Positions 45,367 to 55,337 of a stretch of DNA of 64,000 bases are shown here, piece after piece. Position 1 is the first letter of the stretch; each line of letters begins with the position of its first letter. This DNA comes from Methylobacterium oryzihabitans (lineage in GTDB: Bacteria > Pseudomonadota > Alphaproteobacteria > Rhizobiales > Beijerinckiaceae). The notes beneath the pieces are model-generated. The model worked only from the letters and a program-made list of their open reading frames with translations. It was not told the DNA's origin and did not search any database. The stretch lies in contig NZ_SACP01000008.1 in NCBI RefSeq assembly GCF_004004555.2, positions 124,001-188,000 of the forward strand, written 5' to 3'. Position numbers and translations under genes: made by a program.

Positions 45367-47397
45367 ATGAGGCTCGACAGCTACGTCCAGGGCGCGTGGT
45401 CGGTGCCGGGCGGCGACTGGCGCGCGATCCGCAGCGCCGTCACCGGCGAGGTGGTGGCCGAGGTCGCGGGCGGGACGCTCGCGATGGACGCGGTGCTCGA
45501 CTACGCCCGGCGGGTCGGCGGGCCGGCCCTGCGGCGCCTGACCTTCCACCAGCGCGCCGACCTGCTCAAGCGCCTCGCCCAGCATCTCAACGCCCACCGC
45601 GAGGTGCTGTACCGGCTGTCCTTTGACACCGGCGCGACCCGGAGCGACCACCTCATCGACATCGACGGCGGCATCGGCACGCTGTTCGTCTTCGCCTCGA
45701 AGGCGAAGCGCGAGCTTCCCGACGCGACCTTCCTCCTCGACGGGCCGGTCGAGGCGCTGTCGAAGGGCGGCAGCTTCGTCGGGCGGCACATCCTGACCTC
45801 GCTGCACGGGGCGGCGATCCACATCAACGCCTACAACTTCCCGTGCTGGGGCCTGCTGGAGAAGCTGGCGCCGGCGATCCTGGCGGGCATGCCGGTGGTG
45901 ACCAAGCCCGCGACGGTCACGGCCTACGTGGCGCACGCCCTGGTGCGGCTGATCGACGAATCCGGCCTGCTGCCGCCCGGGGCGCTGCAATGCGTGGTCG
46001 GCCCGACCGGCGACCTGTTCGACCACCTCACCGGGCAGGACGTGGTGTCGTTCACCGGCTCGGCCGCCACCGCCGAGATGCTCCAGCGCCACCCGGTCGT
46101 CGCCCACGAGGCGGTGCGCTTCGTCGCCGAGCGCGACTCGCTCAACGCCGCGATCCTCGGGCCCGACGCCGCGCCCGGCACGCCGGAATTCGACCTGTTC
46201 GTCAAGGAGGTCGCCCGCGAGATGACGGTGAAGGCGGGGCAGAAATGCACCGCGATCCGCCGGGCGCTCGCCCCGCGGGCGCACCTGCCGGCGGTGATCG
46301 CGGTTTTGTCGCAGCGCCTCGCCGGGGTGACGGTCGGCGACCCGCGCCTCGACGGCGTGCGGATGGGCCCGGTGGTCGGGCTCGACCAGCGCCGCGACGT
46401 GCTCGCCCGGGTCGAAGCCCTGAAGACGGAAGCCGACCTCGTCTTCGGCGATCCCGACCGGGTGACGGTCGAGGGGGCGGATGCCCGCACCGGCGCCTTC
46501 CTGCCGCCGCTGCTGCTGCACTGCCCCGATCCGATCCGGGCCGAGCGGGTCCATTCCGTCGAGGCGTTCGGCCCGGTCTGCACCGTGATGCCCTACGCCG
46601 ATCCCGACGAGGCGGTGGCGCTGGTGCGGCGCGGCGGCGGCAGCCTCGTCGCCTCGCTCTACAGCCACGATCCGGAGGCGGCCTTCGCCCTGGCGCACGG
46701 GCTGGCGCCGTTCCACGGCCGGCTGCACCTGGTCGACCGCGACTGCGCCCGGGAGCAGACCGGCCACGGCTCGCCGCTGCCGCACATGGTGCATGGCGGC
46801 CCGGGCCGGGCCGGCGGCGGCGAGGAACTCGGGGGATTGCGGGCGATGCATCACGGGATGCAGCGCACCGCGCTCCAGGGCTCGCCGGCGATGATCGCCC
46901 GCCTGACCGGGGCCTGGACCAAGGGCGCGCCGGAGATCGTCGCCGACGCGCACCCGTTCCGCTGCCACTTCGAGGACCTGGAGATCGGCCGCAGCTTCCA
47001 CTCCCGCGAGCGGGTGGTGACGCTGGAGGACGTCGAGCACTTCGCCCACTTCACCGGCGACACCTTCTACGCCCACATGAGCGAGGAGGCGGTGCGCGGC
47101 CACCCGTTCTTCCCCGGCCGGGTCGCCCACGGCTACCTGCTCCTGTCCTTCGCCGCCGGCCTGTTCGTCGATCCCGATCCCGGCCCGGTCCTGGCGAATT
47201 ACGGGCTCGATTCCCTGCGCTTCCTCAAGCCGTTGCAACCGGGCGAGGCGATCCGGGTGCGGCTCACCGCCAAGCAGAAGTCGCCGCGCAACGCCCAGTA
47301 CGGCGAGGTGCGCTGGGACGTCGAGATCCAGACCGGGGGCGGCGAGACCGCCGCCACCTACGAGTTGCTGACCATGAACGCGATGCGGGGGAGTTGA
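45367..47397 (+). CDS. paaZ: phenylacetic acid degradation bifunctional protein PaaZ
   Basis: Opens the oxepin ring of the epoxidation product (hydratase half) and oxidises the resulting semialdehyde (aldehyde dehydrogenase half). The 676-residue protein begins MRLDSYVQGAWSVPGGDW; the ALDH catalytic cysteine is Cys294 in VKAGQKCTAIRR and the general base Glu255 in VAERDSLN. From about residue 535 a MaoC-like hotdog follows (FTGDTFYAHMSEEAVRGHPFFPGRVAHGYLL). Start ATG at 45367. It is divergent from paaX and has its own promoter with a palindromic operator. A short hairpin spans its stop codon (47388-47404). Confidence 0.95.
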   Translation: MRLDSYVQGAWSVPGGDWRAIRSAVTGEVVAEVAGGTLAMDAVLDYARRVGGPALRRLTFHQRADLLKRLAQHLNAHREVLYRLSFDTGATRSDHLIDIDGGIGTLFVFASKAKRELPDATFLLDGPVEALSKGGSFVGRHILTSLHGAAIHINAYNFPCWGLLEKLAPAILAGMPVVTKPATVTAYVAHALVRLIDESGLLPPGALQCVVGPTGDLFDHLTGQDVVSFTGSAATAEMLQRHPVVAHEAVRFVAERDSLNAAILGPDAAPGTPEFDLFVKEVAREMTVKAGQKCTAIRRALAPRAHLPAVIAVLSQRLAGVTVGDPRLDGVRMGPVVGLDQRRDVLARVEALKTEADLVFGDPDRVTVEGADARTGAFLPPLLLHCPDPIRAERVHSVEAFGPVCTVMPYADPDEAVALVRRGGGSLVASLYSHDPEAAFALAHGLAPFHGRLHLVDRDCAREQTGHGSPLPHMVHGGPGRAGGGEELGGLRAMHHGMQRTALQGSPAMIARLTGAWTKGAPEIVADAHPFRCHFEDLEIGRSFHSRERVVTLEDVEHFAHFTGDTFYAHMSEEAVRGHPFFPGRVAHGYLLLSFAAGLFVDPDPGPVLANYGLDSLRFLKPLQPGEAIRVRLTAKQKSPRNAQYGEVRWDVEIQTGGGETAATYELLTMNAMRGS

Positions 47398-47404
47398 ACT
47401 CCCC
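47388..47404. promoter_or_regulatory. short hairpin across the paaZ stop codon
   Basis: GGGGAGT (47388-47394) and ACTCCCC (47398-47404) flank TGA, the paaZ stop. There is no T tract. It sits in the 12-base gap between the convergent paaZ and msrP genes and may slow or end both transcripts. Confidence 0.4.
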
Positions 47405-47409
47405 GCCCC

Positions 47410-48381
47410 TCACGCGAACAGCCGCTCCTTCTCCAGCCCCTTGTAGAGGTCCGCGACCTGCTCGCCGTAGCCGTTGTAGATCCTCGTCGGGATGCGTTCG
47501 TCGGTGCCGAGCACCCGCTCGCTCGCCTGGCTCCAGCGCGGATGCGACACCGCCGGGTTCACGTTGGCCCAGAAGCCGTATTCCGACGCCTGCAACCCTT
47601 CCCAGAAGGTCTTGGGGCGCTCGGCGGTAAACGAGATCCGGTTGATCGACTTCACCGACTTGAAGCCGTATTTCCACGGCACGGCGAGCCGCAGGGGCGC
47701 GCCGAACTGGTTGAGCAGCGGCTTGCCGTAGACGCCCGTGACCATGAAGGCGAGGTCGTTGTTGGCCTCGGCGAGCGTCAGCCCCTCGGTGTAGGGCCAG
47801 GGGTAGAACGGGCTGCGCTGGCCCGGTGCCATCGCCTTGTCGAGGAAGGTCTGCATCTGGATGTACTTCGCCCCCGAGGTCGGCCTGGCGAGCGCCACCA
47901 AGGCGGCGAGGGGGAAGCCGGTCCACGGCACGGTCATCGACCACGCCTCGACGCAGCGGTGGCGGTAGAGCCGCTCCTCCAGCGCCATCTTGCGCGCGAG
48001 ATCCTCGAAGCCGATCTCGAACGGCTTCTCCACCAGCCCGTCGACCTTGATCGTCCAGGGCTGAGCCTTCAGCGCGTTCGAGGCCGGCGTGACGGTCTTG
48101 TTGGTCCCGTACTCGTAGAAGTTGTTGTAGTCCGCGCTCTCGCTCTCGGGCGTCAGCGGGCGCTCGATCGCGTAGGCGGCGTTGCGCTTGGCCGGGTAGA
48201 GGTCGGCGGTGCGGGTCGCCCCGGTCCCCTCCCCCGGCACCGCGGCGGCGGCGCCACCGGCGAGGGAGGCCGCGGCGAGGCCGGCCGCGCCGCCGAGCAG
48301 CGCCCGACGGTTCAGGAAGTGGGCTTCCGCCGTCGCGGCGGATTCCGGGATCTCCCAGCCGCGCTTGACCTTGATCAGCAT
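47410..48381 (-). CDS. msrP: protein-methionine-sulfoxide reductase catalytic subunit MsrP
   Basis: Periplasmic molybdoenzyme that repairs oxidised methionines. The 323-residue protein has a Tat signal (NRRALLGGAAGLAAASL), then the sulfite-oxidase-type fold with the molybdenum cysteine Cys143 in YRHRCVEAWSM and YGEQVADLYKGLEKERLFA at the end. The match to MsrP (formerly YedY) is close. Its usual membrane partner MsrQ is not adjacent; the neighbouring genes are paaZ and a small ORF. Start ATG at 48381. Electron supply to the enzyme is therefore not shown by context. Confidence 0.93.
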   Translation of the reverse strand: MLIKVKRGWEIPESAATAEAHFLNRRALLGGAAGLAAASLAGGAAAAVPGEGTGATRTADLYPAKRNAAYAIERPLTPESESADYNNFYEYGTNKTVTPASNALKAQPWTIKVDGLVEKPFEIGFEDLARKMALEERLYRHRCVEAWSMTVPWTGFPLAALVALARPTSGAKYIQMQTFLDKAMAPGQRSPFYPWPYTEGLTLAEANNDLAFMVTGVYGKPLLNQFGAPLRLAVPWKYGFKSVKSINRISFTAERPKTFWEGLQASEYGFWANVNPAVSHPRWSQASERVLGTDERIPTRIYNGYGEQVADLYKGLEKERLFA

Positions 48382-48527
48382 CGTCGAACTCCTCGCCTTC
48401 CGCGCCGTCGTCTCCCGGTGATCTGGGAGGCCGGCGCCCGACCGCCATCCCCTTCGTTCGACGGGCCGGCGCGGCCGGTTACAGCGCCGGGCGCGACACA
48501 GCGCTCCACCCGTGCCATAGACGGACC

Positions 48528-48764
48528 ATGCCCGCGAAGAAGCCGAAGCACACCGCCTTCACGGTGGCGGTCTCCGCCATGGACGAGACCTCCGGCAGTC
48601 TCGTGCTGAAGGTCTACGTCGCGATGGCGCCCGACCCGAACGCCGCCCTCGACGCCGTGCGGGCGGTGGCGGCGCCGGACGCGGCGGCGGAACTCAGCGG
48701 CACGCTGTCCGACCGCCTCGCGTCCCGGCTGAAGCTGCGGGCGGGCGAGGTCCGGCCGATTTAG
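48528..48764 (+). CDS. small hypothetical protein
   Basis: A 78-residue ORF, MPAKKPKHTAFTVAVSAMDE then alanine-rich helical segments and a basic end KLRAGEVRPI. No signal peptide or membrane segment. It is divergent from msrP. Third-position GC and a start preceded by a plausible site support coding. No family recognised. The 185-base gap after it carries only an 11-base inverted repeat. Confidence 0.5.
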   Translation: MPAKKPKHTAFTVAVSAMDETSGSLVLKVYVAMAPDPNAALDAVRAVAAPDAAAELSGTLSDRLASRLKLRAGEVRPI

Positions 48765-48817
48765 GTCCGAACTGAATCCAAGAAATTGATTTTACGTTGG
48801 ATTTTTGGAGCGCAGGA

Positions 48818-48843
48818 TCCCCTCTCCCACTCGGGAGAGGGGA
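48818..48843. repeat. perfect 11-base inverted repeat
   Basis: TCCCCTCTCCC (48818-48828) and GGGAGAGGGGA (48833-48843) around ACTC. It lies in the gap between two convergent genes. No T tract; it resembles the ends of the larger GC-rich elements at 3.5 and 42.8 kb. Confidence 0.6.
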
Positions 48844-48949
48844 GTCGCGCCAAAGCAAAGGCCGCCTTCGACGAGTACAACGGGCGCAGACGACCGCCAC
48901 CCCGCTCCATCCACAAGGGACGGCCAAGCCGGTGAGCAACTGAGACGGC

Positions 48950-50641
48950 TCACGCCCCCCGCAATTCGCGCCGCAGCACCTTGCCGACATTGGTCTTCGG
49001 CAGGCTGTCGTGGAAGACGACGCGGCGGGGCACCTTGTAGCCGGTCAGGCCCTCGCGGGCATGGGCCCGCAGGGCCTCGGCGGTGAGGTCGGGGTCGCGG
49101 CGCACCACGTGGGCGACCACGACCTCGCCGGTCTCCGGGCTCGGCTCGCCGACCACCGCCACCTCGAGCACGCCCGGATGGGCGGCGAGCACGTCCTCGA
49201 CCTCGTTCGGGTAGACGTTGAAGCCCGAGACCAGGATCATGTCCTTCATCCGGTCGACGATGCGGACCTGCCCGTCGCGCTGGATCACCGCGACGTCGCC
49301 GGTGCGGAAGAAGCCGTCCGGCGTCATCGCGGCGGCGGTCTCCCCCGGCCGGCTCCAGTACCCGGCCATCACCTGCGGGCCGCGCACGCACAGTTCGCCC
49401 GGCTCCCCGTCCCCCGCGGCGGCGCCGTCGGCCCGGCGGACGCTCACCTCGGTCGAGGACAGCGGATAGCCGATGGTGCCCGACCATTCGGGCAGGTCGC
49501 GCCGGTTGACCGTGACCACGGGCGAGGTCTCGGACAGGCCGTAGCCCTCGATGATGGTGCGGCCGGTCCGCTCCTTCCAGCGTTTCGCCACCGCCGCCTG
49601 CACCGCCATGCCGCCGGCGATGACGTAGTCGAGGTCGCGCCACTGGATCCGGTCGAAATCCGGATGGGTCATCAGGGCGTTGAACAGGGTGTTGACCCCC
49701 GACAGCAGGGTGAAGCGGTTGCCGCGCAGGGTCTTGACGAAGCCCGCGATGTCGCGCGGGTTGGGGATCAGCAGGCAGCAGGCGCCGACCCGCATCATGT
49801 AGAAGAAGCAGCAGGTCAGCCCGAAGATGTGGTAGAACGGCAGGGCCGCCACCATCACCCGGCCCGGCGCCTGCCGCTCGGGCAGGGCGAACCACGCCCG
49901 GCACTGCTCGACATTGGCCGCGACGTTGCGGTGGGTCAGCATCGCGCCCTTGGCGATTCCGGTGGTGCCGCCGGTATATTGCAGGAAGGCGAGGTCGTCG
50001 GGCGAGACCGCGACCGGGCGAAAGCCGGATTTCGCGCCCGCGGCCAGGACCGCCGGATAGGCGATGCGGCGCTCCGCCGGCAGGCTGTAGGGCGGCACCG
50101 CGCGCTTGACGTGGCGCGCCGCCAGCGTCACCAGGCCCCCGCGCAGGCCGAGCCCGTCGCCGGCGCCGGCCACCACCACCCGCTCCAGCGCCGGCAGGTC
50201 GGGCAGGGCCTGCGCCACCGTGGCGGCGAAGTTCTCCAGGGCGAACAGGATCCGGGCGCCGGCATCGGCGAGCTGGTGGGTGAGTTCGCGCGCCGTGTAG
50301 AGCGGGTTGACGTTGACCACCGTCGCGCCGGCGATGAGCGCCCCGAACAGCACCGCGCCGTAGGCCGGCACGTTTGGCATCATCACGGCGACGCGGTCGC
50401 CGCGGCCGATGCCCTGCGCCTGGAGCCAGCCGGCGACCGCCTCGGCGTCGCGCTTGAGCCCGGCGAAGGTGACGGTGCCGCCGAAGCAGCGCAGGGCCGG
50501 CCAGTCGGCATAGCGGCGCGTGCAGTCGGCGAACAGGTCGGCCAGGGTGCCGACCCGGGACGGATCGATCTCGGCCGGCACGTCGGCGGGATAGGCGGCG
50601 AGCCACGGGCGCGCGGCCGGCGCCAGCACGGAATCGACCAT
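48950..50641 (-). CDS. long-chain fatty-acid--CoA ligase (AMP-binding enzyme, FadD-like)
   Basis: Activates fatty or other carboxylic acids to CoA esters via an adenylate. The 563-residue protein has the AMP-binding P-loop LQYTGGTTGIAKGAMLTH, the core GYGLSETSPVV and the C-terminal hinge IVDRMKDMILVSGFNVYPNEVEDVLAAHPGV, ending with the catalytic lysine in PKTNVGKVLRRELR. Length and motifs fit FadD. Start ATG at 50641. No beta-oxidation genes are adjacent, so the substrate (fatty acid or an aromatic acid such as phenylacetate) is uncertain; the paa operon in this window lacks a PaaK ligase. Confidence 0.92.
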   Translation of the reverse strand: MVDSVLAPAARPWLAAYPADVPAEIDPSRVGTLADLFADCTRRYADWPALRCFGGTVTFAGLKRDAEAVAGWLQAQGIGRGDRVAVMMPNVPAYGAVLFGALIAGATVVNVNPLYTARELTHQLADAGARILFALENFAATVAQALPDLPALERVVVAGAGDGLGLRGGLVTLAARHVKRAVPPYSLPAERRIAYPAVLAAGAKSGFRPVAVSPDDLAFLQYTGGTTGIAKGAMLTHRNVAANVEQCRAWFALPERQAPGRVMVAALPFYHIFGLTCCFFYMMRVGACCLLIPNPRDIAGFVKTLRGNRFTLLSGVNTLFNALMTHPDFDRIQWRDLDYVIAGGMAVQAAVAKRWKERTGRTIIEGYGLSETSPVVTVNRRDLPEWSGTIGYPLSSTEVSVRRADGAAAGDGEPGELCVRGPQVMAGYWSRPGETAAAMTPDGFFRTGDVAVIQRDGQVRIVDRMKDMILVSGFNVYPNEVEDVLAAHPGVLEVAVVGEPSPETGEVVVAHVVRRDPDLTAEALRAHAREGLTGYKVPRRVVFHDSLPKTNVGKVLRRELRGA

Positions 50642-50682
50642 TCACTCCTCCCGCGGGGCCGTTGGTCGGCCGCCTTTCCCGA

Positions 50683-50727
50683 GCAGGTTTCGCAAAAGTG
50701 GCTGCCGCTTTTGCGAGGAAAACCTGC
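50683..50727. repeat. two-part palindrome upstream of the acyl-CoA ligase
   Basis: GCAGGTTT CGCAAAAG (50683-50698) and CTTTTGCG with AAACCTGC (50708-50727) are inverted, with a nine-base centre and a four-base offset in the right arm. Sequence of this kind (CGCAAAAG...CTTTTGCG) is a familiar intergenic palindrome of rhizobial genomes. It lies in the 146-base gap between the ligase and the membrane protein gene. Confidence 0.65.
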
Positions 50728-50787
50728 GACACAACAGAAACCGAAGCGGACGAAGCGTTGGCCTGCCAACGCAAGTCTGCTGAGGCG

Positions 50788-51477
50788 TTAGCGGCTCCGC
50801 ACGACGGTTTCAACGCGACGGCGTCCGGGCAGGAGAGCCAGCGCGCCGTGCGGCAGGAAGGCCGCCGCGACGAGGCCCGCGACCAGCGCGGTGGCGGCCG
50901 GATCGAGCGCCCGGCGCGGCCAGGGGTCGAGGCCGAGGGAGCGGGCGGCGGCGAGCGCGGCGAGCGCCCACCACAGGGCGGAAAAACGCGCGAGCGCGAG
51001 GCCGAGCCCGCGCAGGCGATGCCCCTTCCCCGGCCACGCCCCGCCGGCGGCGAGCGCCGCGAGGCCGAGGATCCCGGCGAACAGGAAGGCCGCCGCGAGG
51101 GCGCCGAGGGCGTGGGCCGCCGGCAGCGGCTGGCCGGTCATAAACGCGAAGCTTCCGACCGCGAAGCCGGACCGCGCCAGCAGGCCGCCATAGGTCGGGT
51201 AGAGGACGAGGGCGGCGAGCAGCCCGGCGCCGGCGAGCCCGGCGGCGAGCCGGCGCGGCCACCCCGTCGGCGCGCATCCCGCCACGACGGCGACCCGCGC
51301 GACGCCGTAGACCAGCGCCAGGGCGGCCAGGGGGAACAGGTCGAGGAAGAAGCCGTAGAACCACGCGCCGAGGCCGAGGGCCTCGGCCTGCGCCCGATCG
51401 AAGCCCGACGCGGCCAGCGCTGCGACGGCGGCGAGCGCGGCGGCGAGGGGCGCCGCCGCGGAGAGCAGCCGGCTCAC
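50788..51477 (-). CDS. multi-pass membrane protein of unknown function
   Basis: A 229-residue protein with about six hydrophobic stretches (for example [20 protein letters not shown] and [20 protein letters not shown]) and short charged loops. No signature recognised. Start GTG at 51477 overlaps the pepA stop (GTGA), so it is translationally coupled to pepA and depends on it for expression. Its C-terminus ends in an arginine-rich [12 protein letters not shown] tail. The function is unknown. Confidence 0.6.
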   Translation of the reverse strand: MSRLLSAAAPLAAALAAVAALAASGFDRAQAEALGLGAWFYGFFLDLFPLAALALVYGVARVAVVAGCAPTGWPRRLAAGLAGAGLLAALVLYPTYGGLLARSGFAVGSFAFMTGQPLPAAHALGALAAAFLFAGILGLAALAAGGAWPGKGHRLRGLGLALARFSALWWALAALAAARSLGLDPWPRRALDPAATALVAGLVAAAFLPHGALALLPGRRRVETVVRSR

Positions 51478-52982
51478 GCCTCGTAGTGGTCGCGCACCAG
51501 CCGGTCGAGCAGGCGCACGCCCCAGCCCGAGCCCCACGAGCGGTTGATCTCGCTCGACGGCGCGCTCATGCCGGTGCCGGCGATGTCGAGATGCGCCCAC
51601 GGCACGTCGTTGACGAAGCGCTTGAGGAACTGCGCCGCCGTCGCCGAGCCGCCGTGGCGGCCGCCGGAATTCTTCATGTCGGCGAACTTCGAGTCGATCA
51701 GCTTGTCGAAGCCCGGGGCGAGCGGCATCCGCCACACCTTCTCGCCGGTCGCCTCGCCGGCGGCGATCAGCCGGCCGGCGAGCTCGTCGCTGGTGCTGAA
51801 CAGGCCGGCATATTCCTGCCCGAGCGCCACCAGGATCGCCCCCGTCAGGGTGGCGAGGTCGACCATGAAGCGCGGCTTGTACTCCTGCTGGATGTGCCAG
51901 AGCACGTCCGCGAGGACGAGCCGCCCCTCGGCGTCGGTGTTGATGATCTCGATGGTCTGGCCCGACATCGAGGTGACGATGTCGCCCGGCCGCTGCGCCT
52001 TGCCGTCGGGCATGTTCTCGACGAGGCCGATGGCGCCGATGGCGTTGACCTTCGCCTTGCGGGCGGCGAGCGCGTGCATCAGCCCGGTGACGCAGGCGGC
52101 CCCGGCCATGTCGCCCTTCATGTCCTCCATGCCGCCGCTCCCCTTGATGGAGATGCCGCCGGAATCGAAGCACACGCCCTTGCCGACGAACGCGACCGGG
52201 GCCTCGCCCTCGTTGCCGCCGTTCCACCGCATGACGACGACGCGGGCCTCCTTGGCCGAGCCCTGCGCCACGGCGAGGAGCGCCCGCATGCCGAGCTTCC
52301 TCATCGCCTTCTCGTCGAGCACCTCGACGGCGACGCCGACCTTCTCCAGCGCCTCGGTCCGGCGGGCGAACTCCTCCGGGTCGAGGACGTTCGGCGGCTC
52401 GTTGACCAGCTCGCGGGCCATGATGACGCCGTCGGCCACCGCGTCGGCGGCGCGGGCGGCCTTCTTCATCGCGCCGCTCTCCGGCGCGAGCAGGGTGAGG
52501 CGGGCCGCCCCGGTCTCGTCGCCGTCGCCGGCCTTGCGGCTCTTGTAGCGGTCGAACTTGTAGGCGCGCAGCCGCGCCCCGAGGGCGAAGGCGGCGACGT
52601 CGTCGGCCGACGGGGTGGAGCCCGGCCAGTCGAGCACGACCTGGGCGCGGCGCCCGCCGAGGCGGCCCGCCGTGGCGCCGCCGAGCATCGTCCAGTCGAG
52701 CCCGGCCCGGTCCTTGTCGGAACCGAGGCCGACGACGATCAGCCGGTCGGCGGCGAGCCCGGACGGCGCCACCACCGTCAGGGCGCCGTGGAGCTTGCCC
52801 TTGAACCGCTCCGCCGCCGCCGCGCGGGCCACGAGGTCGGCCGCACCCGCCCCGGCGATCTCGGCGGCGCGGGGCGAGAGCGCGAGGTCGTCGCCGACGA
52901 AGAGAACGAGGTCCCCGCCCTGGGCCGAGGCCGCGCCCGCCGATCCGAGGGTCTCGAACTCGATGCTGATGCCGTCCGCCAT
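51474..52982 (-). CDS. pepA: leucyl aminopeptidase (cytosol aminopeptidase, M17)
   Basis: Removes N-terminal residues from peptides using two metal ions. The 502-residue protein has the N-terminal macrodomain-like half (residues 1-170) and the catalytic half with [33 protein letters not shown] and the M17 signature [14 protein letters not shown]. The metal-binding Lys/Asp/Glu residues lie in those two motifs. Start ATG at 52982; the frame extends upstream but those codons have no homology. In some bacteria PepA also binds DNA; no sign here. It is coupled to the membrane protein gene downstream. Confidence 0.95.
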   Translation of the reverse strand: MADGISIEFETLGSAGAASAQGGDLVLFVGDDLALSPRAAEIAGAGAADLVARAAAAERFKGKLHGALTVVAPSGLAADRLIVVGLGSDKDRAGLDWTMLGGATAGRLGGRRAQVVLDWPGSTPSADDVAAFALGARLRAYKFDRYKSRKAGDGDETGAARLTLLAPESGAMKKAARAADAVADGVIMARELVNEPPNVLDPEEFARRTEALEKVGVAVEVLDEKAMRKLGMRALLAVAQGSAKEARVVVMRWNGGNEGEAPVAFVGKGVCFDSGGISIKGSGGMEDMKGDMAGAACVTGLMHALAARKAKVNAIGAIGLVENMPDGKAQRPGDIVTSMSGQTIEIINTDAEGRLVLADVLWHIQQEYKPRFMVDLATLTGAILVALGQEYAGLFSTSDELAGRLIAAGEATGEKVWRMPLAPGFDKLIDSKFADMKNSGGRHGGSATAAQFLKRFVNDVPWAHLDIAGTGMSAPSSEINRSWGSGWGVRLLDRLVRDHYEA

Positions 52983-53245
52983 GGCGTTGCCGTCGTCCCG
53001 TCTCGGTTGTTGGCGGGAGGCCGTCCCGCCGCTTGGCTCCTGTGTAGAGCGGGCCGCCGGCAGAACGCAACGCGGCGCCAGAGCCGGTCTCCGGCGGCCG
53101 CTCGACGGGCGATGCCCTGTGCCGGGCGCGAAGAGCGCCCCGCGGAGCGGGTTCGAGGGGGCGAACGTCCCCTGGAACGCGCAAGCGGAGCGAGAGCCAA
53201 GTGATCGGATGCGAACGCCGGCGCCTGAGGCCAAGCACGGAACAA

Positions 53246-53269
53246 GGCCATCGCTCTGAAGCGATGGCC
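53246..53269. terminator. perfect ten-base hairpin in the pepA-lgt gap
   Basis: GGCCATCGCT (53246-53255), loop CTGA, AGCGATGGCC (53260-53269). It lies in the 347-base divergent gap between pepA and lgt, without a T tract. It could be a dispersed palindrome or part of an lgt leader. The remainder of the gap shows no convincing feature. Confidence 0.4.
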
Positions 53270-53329
53270 CTGCATGCGGCGGCGACCAGGGTTGACGGCC
53301 GCCGGCCGCGGGTTCACCTCTGCCCGGCG

Positions 53330-54226
53330 ATGCCCCCGCTCCTCGCCCTCCCCTTTCCGGCCATCGACCCCGTCGCGATCGCGCTCGGGCCGGTGCAGAT
53401 CAAGTGGTACGCCCTCGCCTACATCGTCGGGCTGATCGGCGGCTGGTTCTACGCCCGGCGGCTCATCGCCCGGCCGGGGCTGTGGGGGGCGGTGCGCCGG
53501 CCGGGCGCGGCGGAGATCGACGACCTCATCGTCTGGGTGGCGCTCGGCGTCGTGCTCGGCGGGCGCATCGGCTACGTCCTGTTCTACAATCTCGGCGCCT
53601 ATCTCTCGAACCCGGCCGAGATCCTGGCGATCTGGCGCGGCGGCATGTCGTTCCACGGCGGCTTCCTCGGCGCGATCCTCGCCCTGGTGCTGTTCGCCCG
53701 CTCCCGCGGCCTGAACGCCTACGCGATGCTCGACCTCGCCGCGGTGGTGGTGCCGATCGGGCTGTTCTTCGGCCGCATCGCCAACTTCGTGAACGGCGAA
53801 TTGTGGGGCCGCCCGGCGCCGGACTTCGCCTACGCGATCGTGTTTCCCAACGGCGGCCCGGTGCCCCGCCACCCGAGCCAGCTCTACGAGGCCGCGACCG
53901 AGGGGCTGCTGCTGTTCCTCGTCATGGCCGTCGCGGTTCACCGGTTCGGCTTCCGGCGTCCCGGGCTGCTCGGCGGCCTGTTCGTCATCGGCTACGCCAT
54001 CGCCCGCACCGCCTGCGAGTTCTTCCGCGAGCCGGATCCCCAGCTCGGCTTCCTGTTCGGGCGCGAGGTCGGGGCGCTCGGCGGCGGCATCACCATGGGC
54101 ATGCTGCTCTGCGTGCCGATGCTCGTCGTCGGCGTGGTCTTCGTCGTGCGCGCCGTCACCGGCGCCACCCGGCCGCGGCCGCGCCTGGAGGCGGACGAGC
54201 CGGAGGCCGAGGCGCGCTCGGCGTGA
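53330..54226 (+). CDS. lgt: prolipoprotein diacylglyceryl transferase
   Basis: Transfers a diacylglycerol to the lipobox cysteine of prolipoproteins in the inner membrane. The 298-residue protein has seven membrane helices and the Lgt landmarks [12 protein letters not shown] and the signature [21 protein letters not shown]. The conserved arginines and the HGG are present. Start ATG at 53330; the frame is open from 53201 but has no good start context there. The last bases overlap the midA start (GTGA). Confidence 0.95.
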   Translation: MPPLLALPFPAIDPVAIALGPVQIKWYALAYIVGLIGGWFYARRLIARPGLWGAVRRPGAAEIDDLIVWVALGVVLGGRIGYVLFYNLGAYLSNPAEILAIWRGGMSFHGGFLGAILALVLFARSRGLNAYAMLDLAAVVVPIGLFFGRIANFVNGELWGRPAPDFAYAIVFPNGGPVPRHPSQLYEAATEGLLLFLVMAVAVHRFGFRRPGLLGGLFVIGYAIARTACEFFREPDPQLGFLFGREVGALGGGITMGMLLCVPMLVVGVVFVVRAVTGATRPRPRLEADEPEAEARSA

Positions 54227-55320
54227 GCGCGACGCCCCTCCTGGCCGAGTTGCGCGAGCGGATCGCGCAGGACGGCCCGATCACCGTCGAGCGCTACATG
54301 GCCCTGTGCCTCGGCCATCCGCTCCACGGCTACTACCGCACCCGCGATCCCCTCGGGGCGGCGGGCGACTTCGTCACCGCCCCGGAGATCAGCCAGATCT
54401 TCGGCGAGCTCCTCGGCCTGTGGACCGCCCAGGTCTGGCACGATCTCGGCCGCCCCTCCCGCCTCGTCCTCGCCGAACTCGGCCCCGGCCGCGGCACGCT
54501 GATGGCCGACGCGATGCGCGCCATCCGGGCCGCCCTGCCCGATTGCGCCGGCGCCCTCGACCTGCACCTCGTCGAGACGAGCCCGGTGCTGCGCGCGGCC
54601 CAGGCGCGCAGCCTCGCCGGCACCCCGGCGCAGTGGCACGACGAGGCCGGCACGCTGCCCACGGGCCCGGCGGTGATCCTCGCCAACGAGTTCTTCGACG
54701 CCCTGCCGGTGCGCCAGTACCAGCGCACGGCGCAGGGCTGGTGCGAGCGCCTCGTCGGCCTCGGGCCGGACGGCGCGGCCCTCGCCTTCGGGCTGAGCCC
54801 CGAGCCGAGCCGCGAGATCGCGGTCGAGGGTCGGCCCGGCGCCGTGCTCACCGTGCCCTCGGCCGGGCTCGCGGTGGTGCGCGACCTCGCCGCGCGGCTG
54901 GTGCGCGACGGCGGCGCGCTGCTCGCCATCGATTACGGCGAGGCCCGGCCCGGCCTCACCGACACCCTCCAGGCGGTGTCGCGTCACCGCTTCGCCGACC
55001 CGCTGGCGGCGCCCGGCGAGAGCGACCTGACGGTGCAGGTCGATTTCGGCGCCCTGGCGCGTGCCGCCGGCACCCTCGGGGCGGCCGCCCACGGGCCGGT
55101 GAGCCAGCGCGACTTCCTCCTGGCCTTGGGCCTCGCCCCGCGGGTCGAGCGGCTGACCGCCCGGGCCGCCCCCGACCGGGCCGCGGCGGTGCGGGCGGGC
55201 GCGGAGCGCCTGATCGACGCCCAGCCCCGCGGCATGGGCAGCCTGTTCAAGGTGCTGGGGCTCGCCGGCCCCGGCCAGCCGCCGCTGCCGGGCCTGCCGC
55301 CGGCCACTCTTCCCGCCTGA
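54223..55320 (+). CDS. SAM-dependent methyltransferase, MidA/NDUFAF7 family
   Basis: A 365-residue class I methyltransferase-like protein. The SAM motif is VLAELGPGRGTLMADAMRAI, with PVILANEFFDALPVRQYQ. Mitochondrial NDUFAF7 dimethylates an arginine of complex I subunit NDUFS2, and bacterial relatives are believed to do similar work; this substrate is inferred. Start GTG at 54223 overlapping lgt. The lgt-midA-pgeF order is common in alphaproteobacteria. Confidence 0.9.
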   Translation: MSATPLLAELRERIAQDGPITVERYMALCLGHPLHGYYRTRDPLGAAGDFVTAPEISQIFGELLGLWTAQVWHDLGRPSRLVLAELGPGRGTLMADAMRAIRAALPDCAGALDLHLVETSPVLRAAQARSLAGTPAQWHDEAGTLPTGPAVILANEFFDALPVRQYQRTAQGWCERLVGLGPDGAALAFGLSPEPSREIAVEGRPGAVLTVPSAGLAVVRDLAARLVRDGGALLAIDYGEARPGLTDTLQAVSRHRFADPLAAPGESDLTVQVDFGALARAAGTLGAAAHGPVSQRDFLLALGLAPRVERLTARAAPDRAAAVRAGAERLIDAQPRGMGSLFKVLGLAGPGQPPLPGLPPATLPA

Positions 55321-55337
55321 TCCCCGCCGGACCCGCC

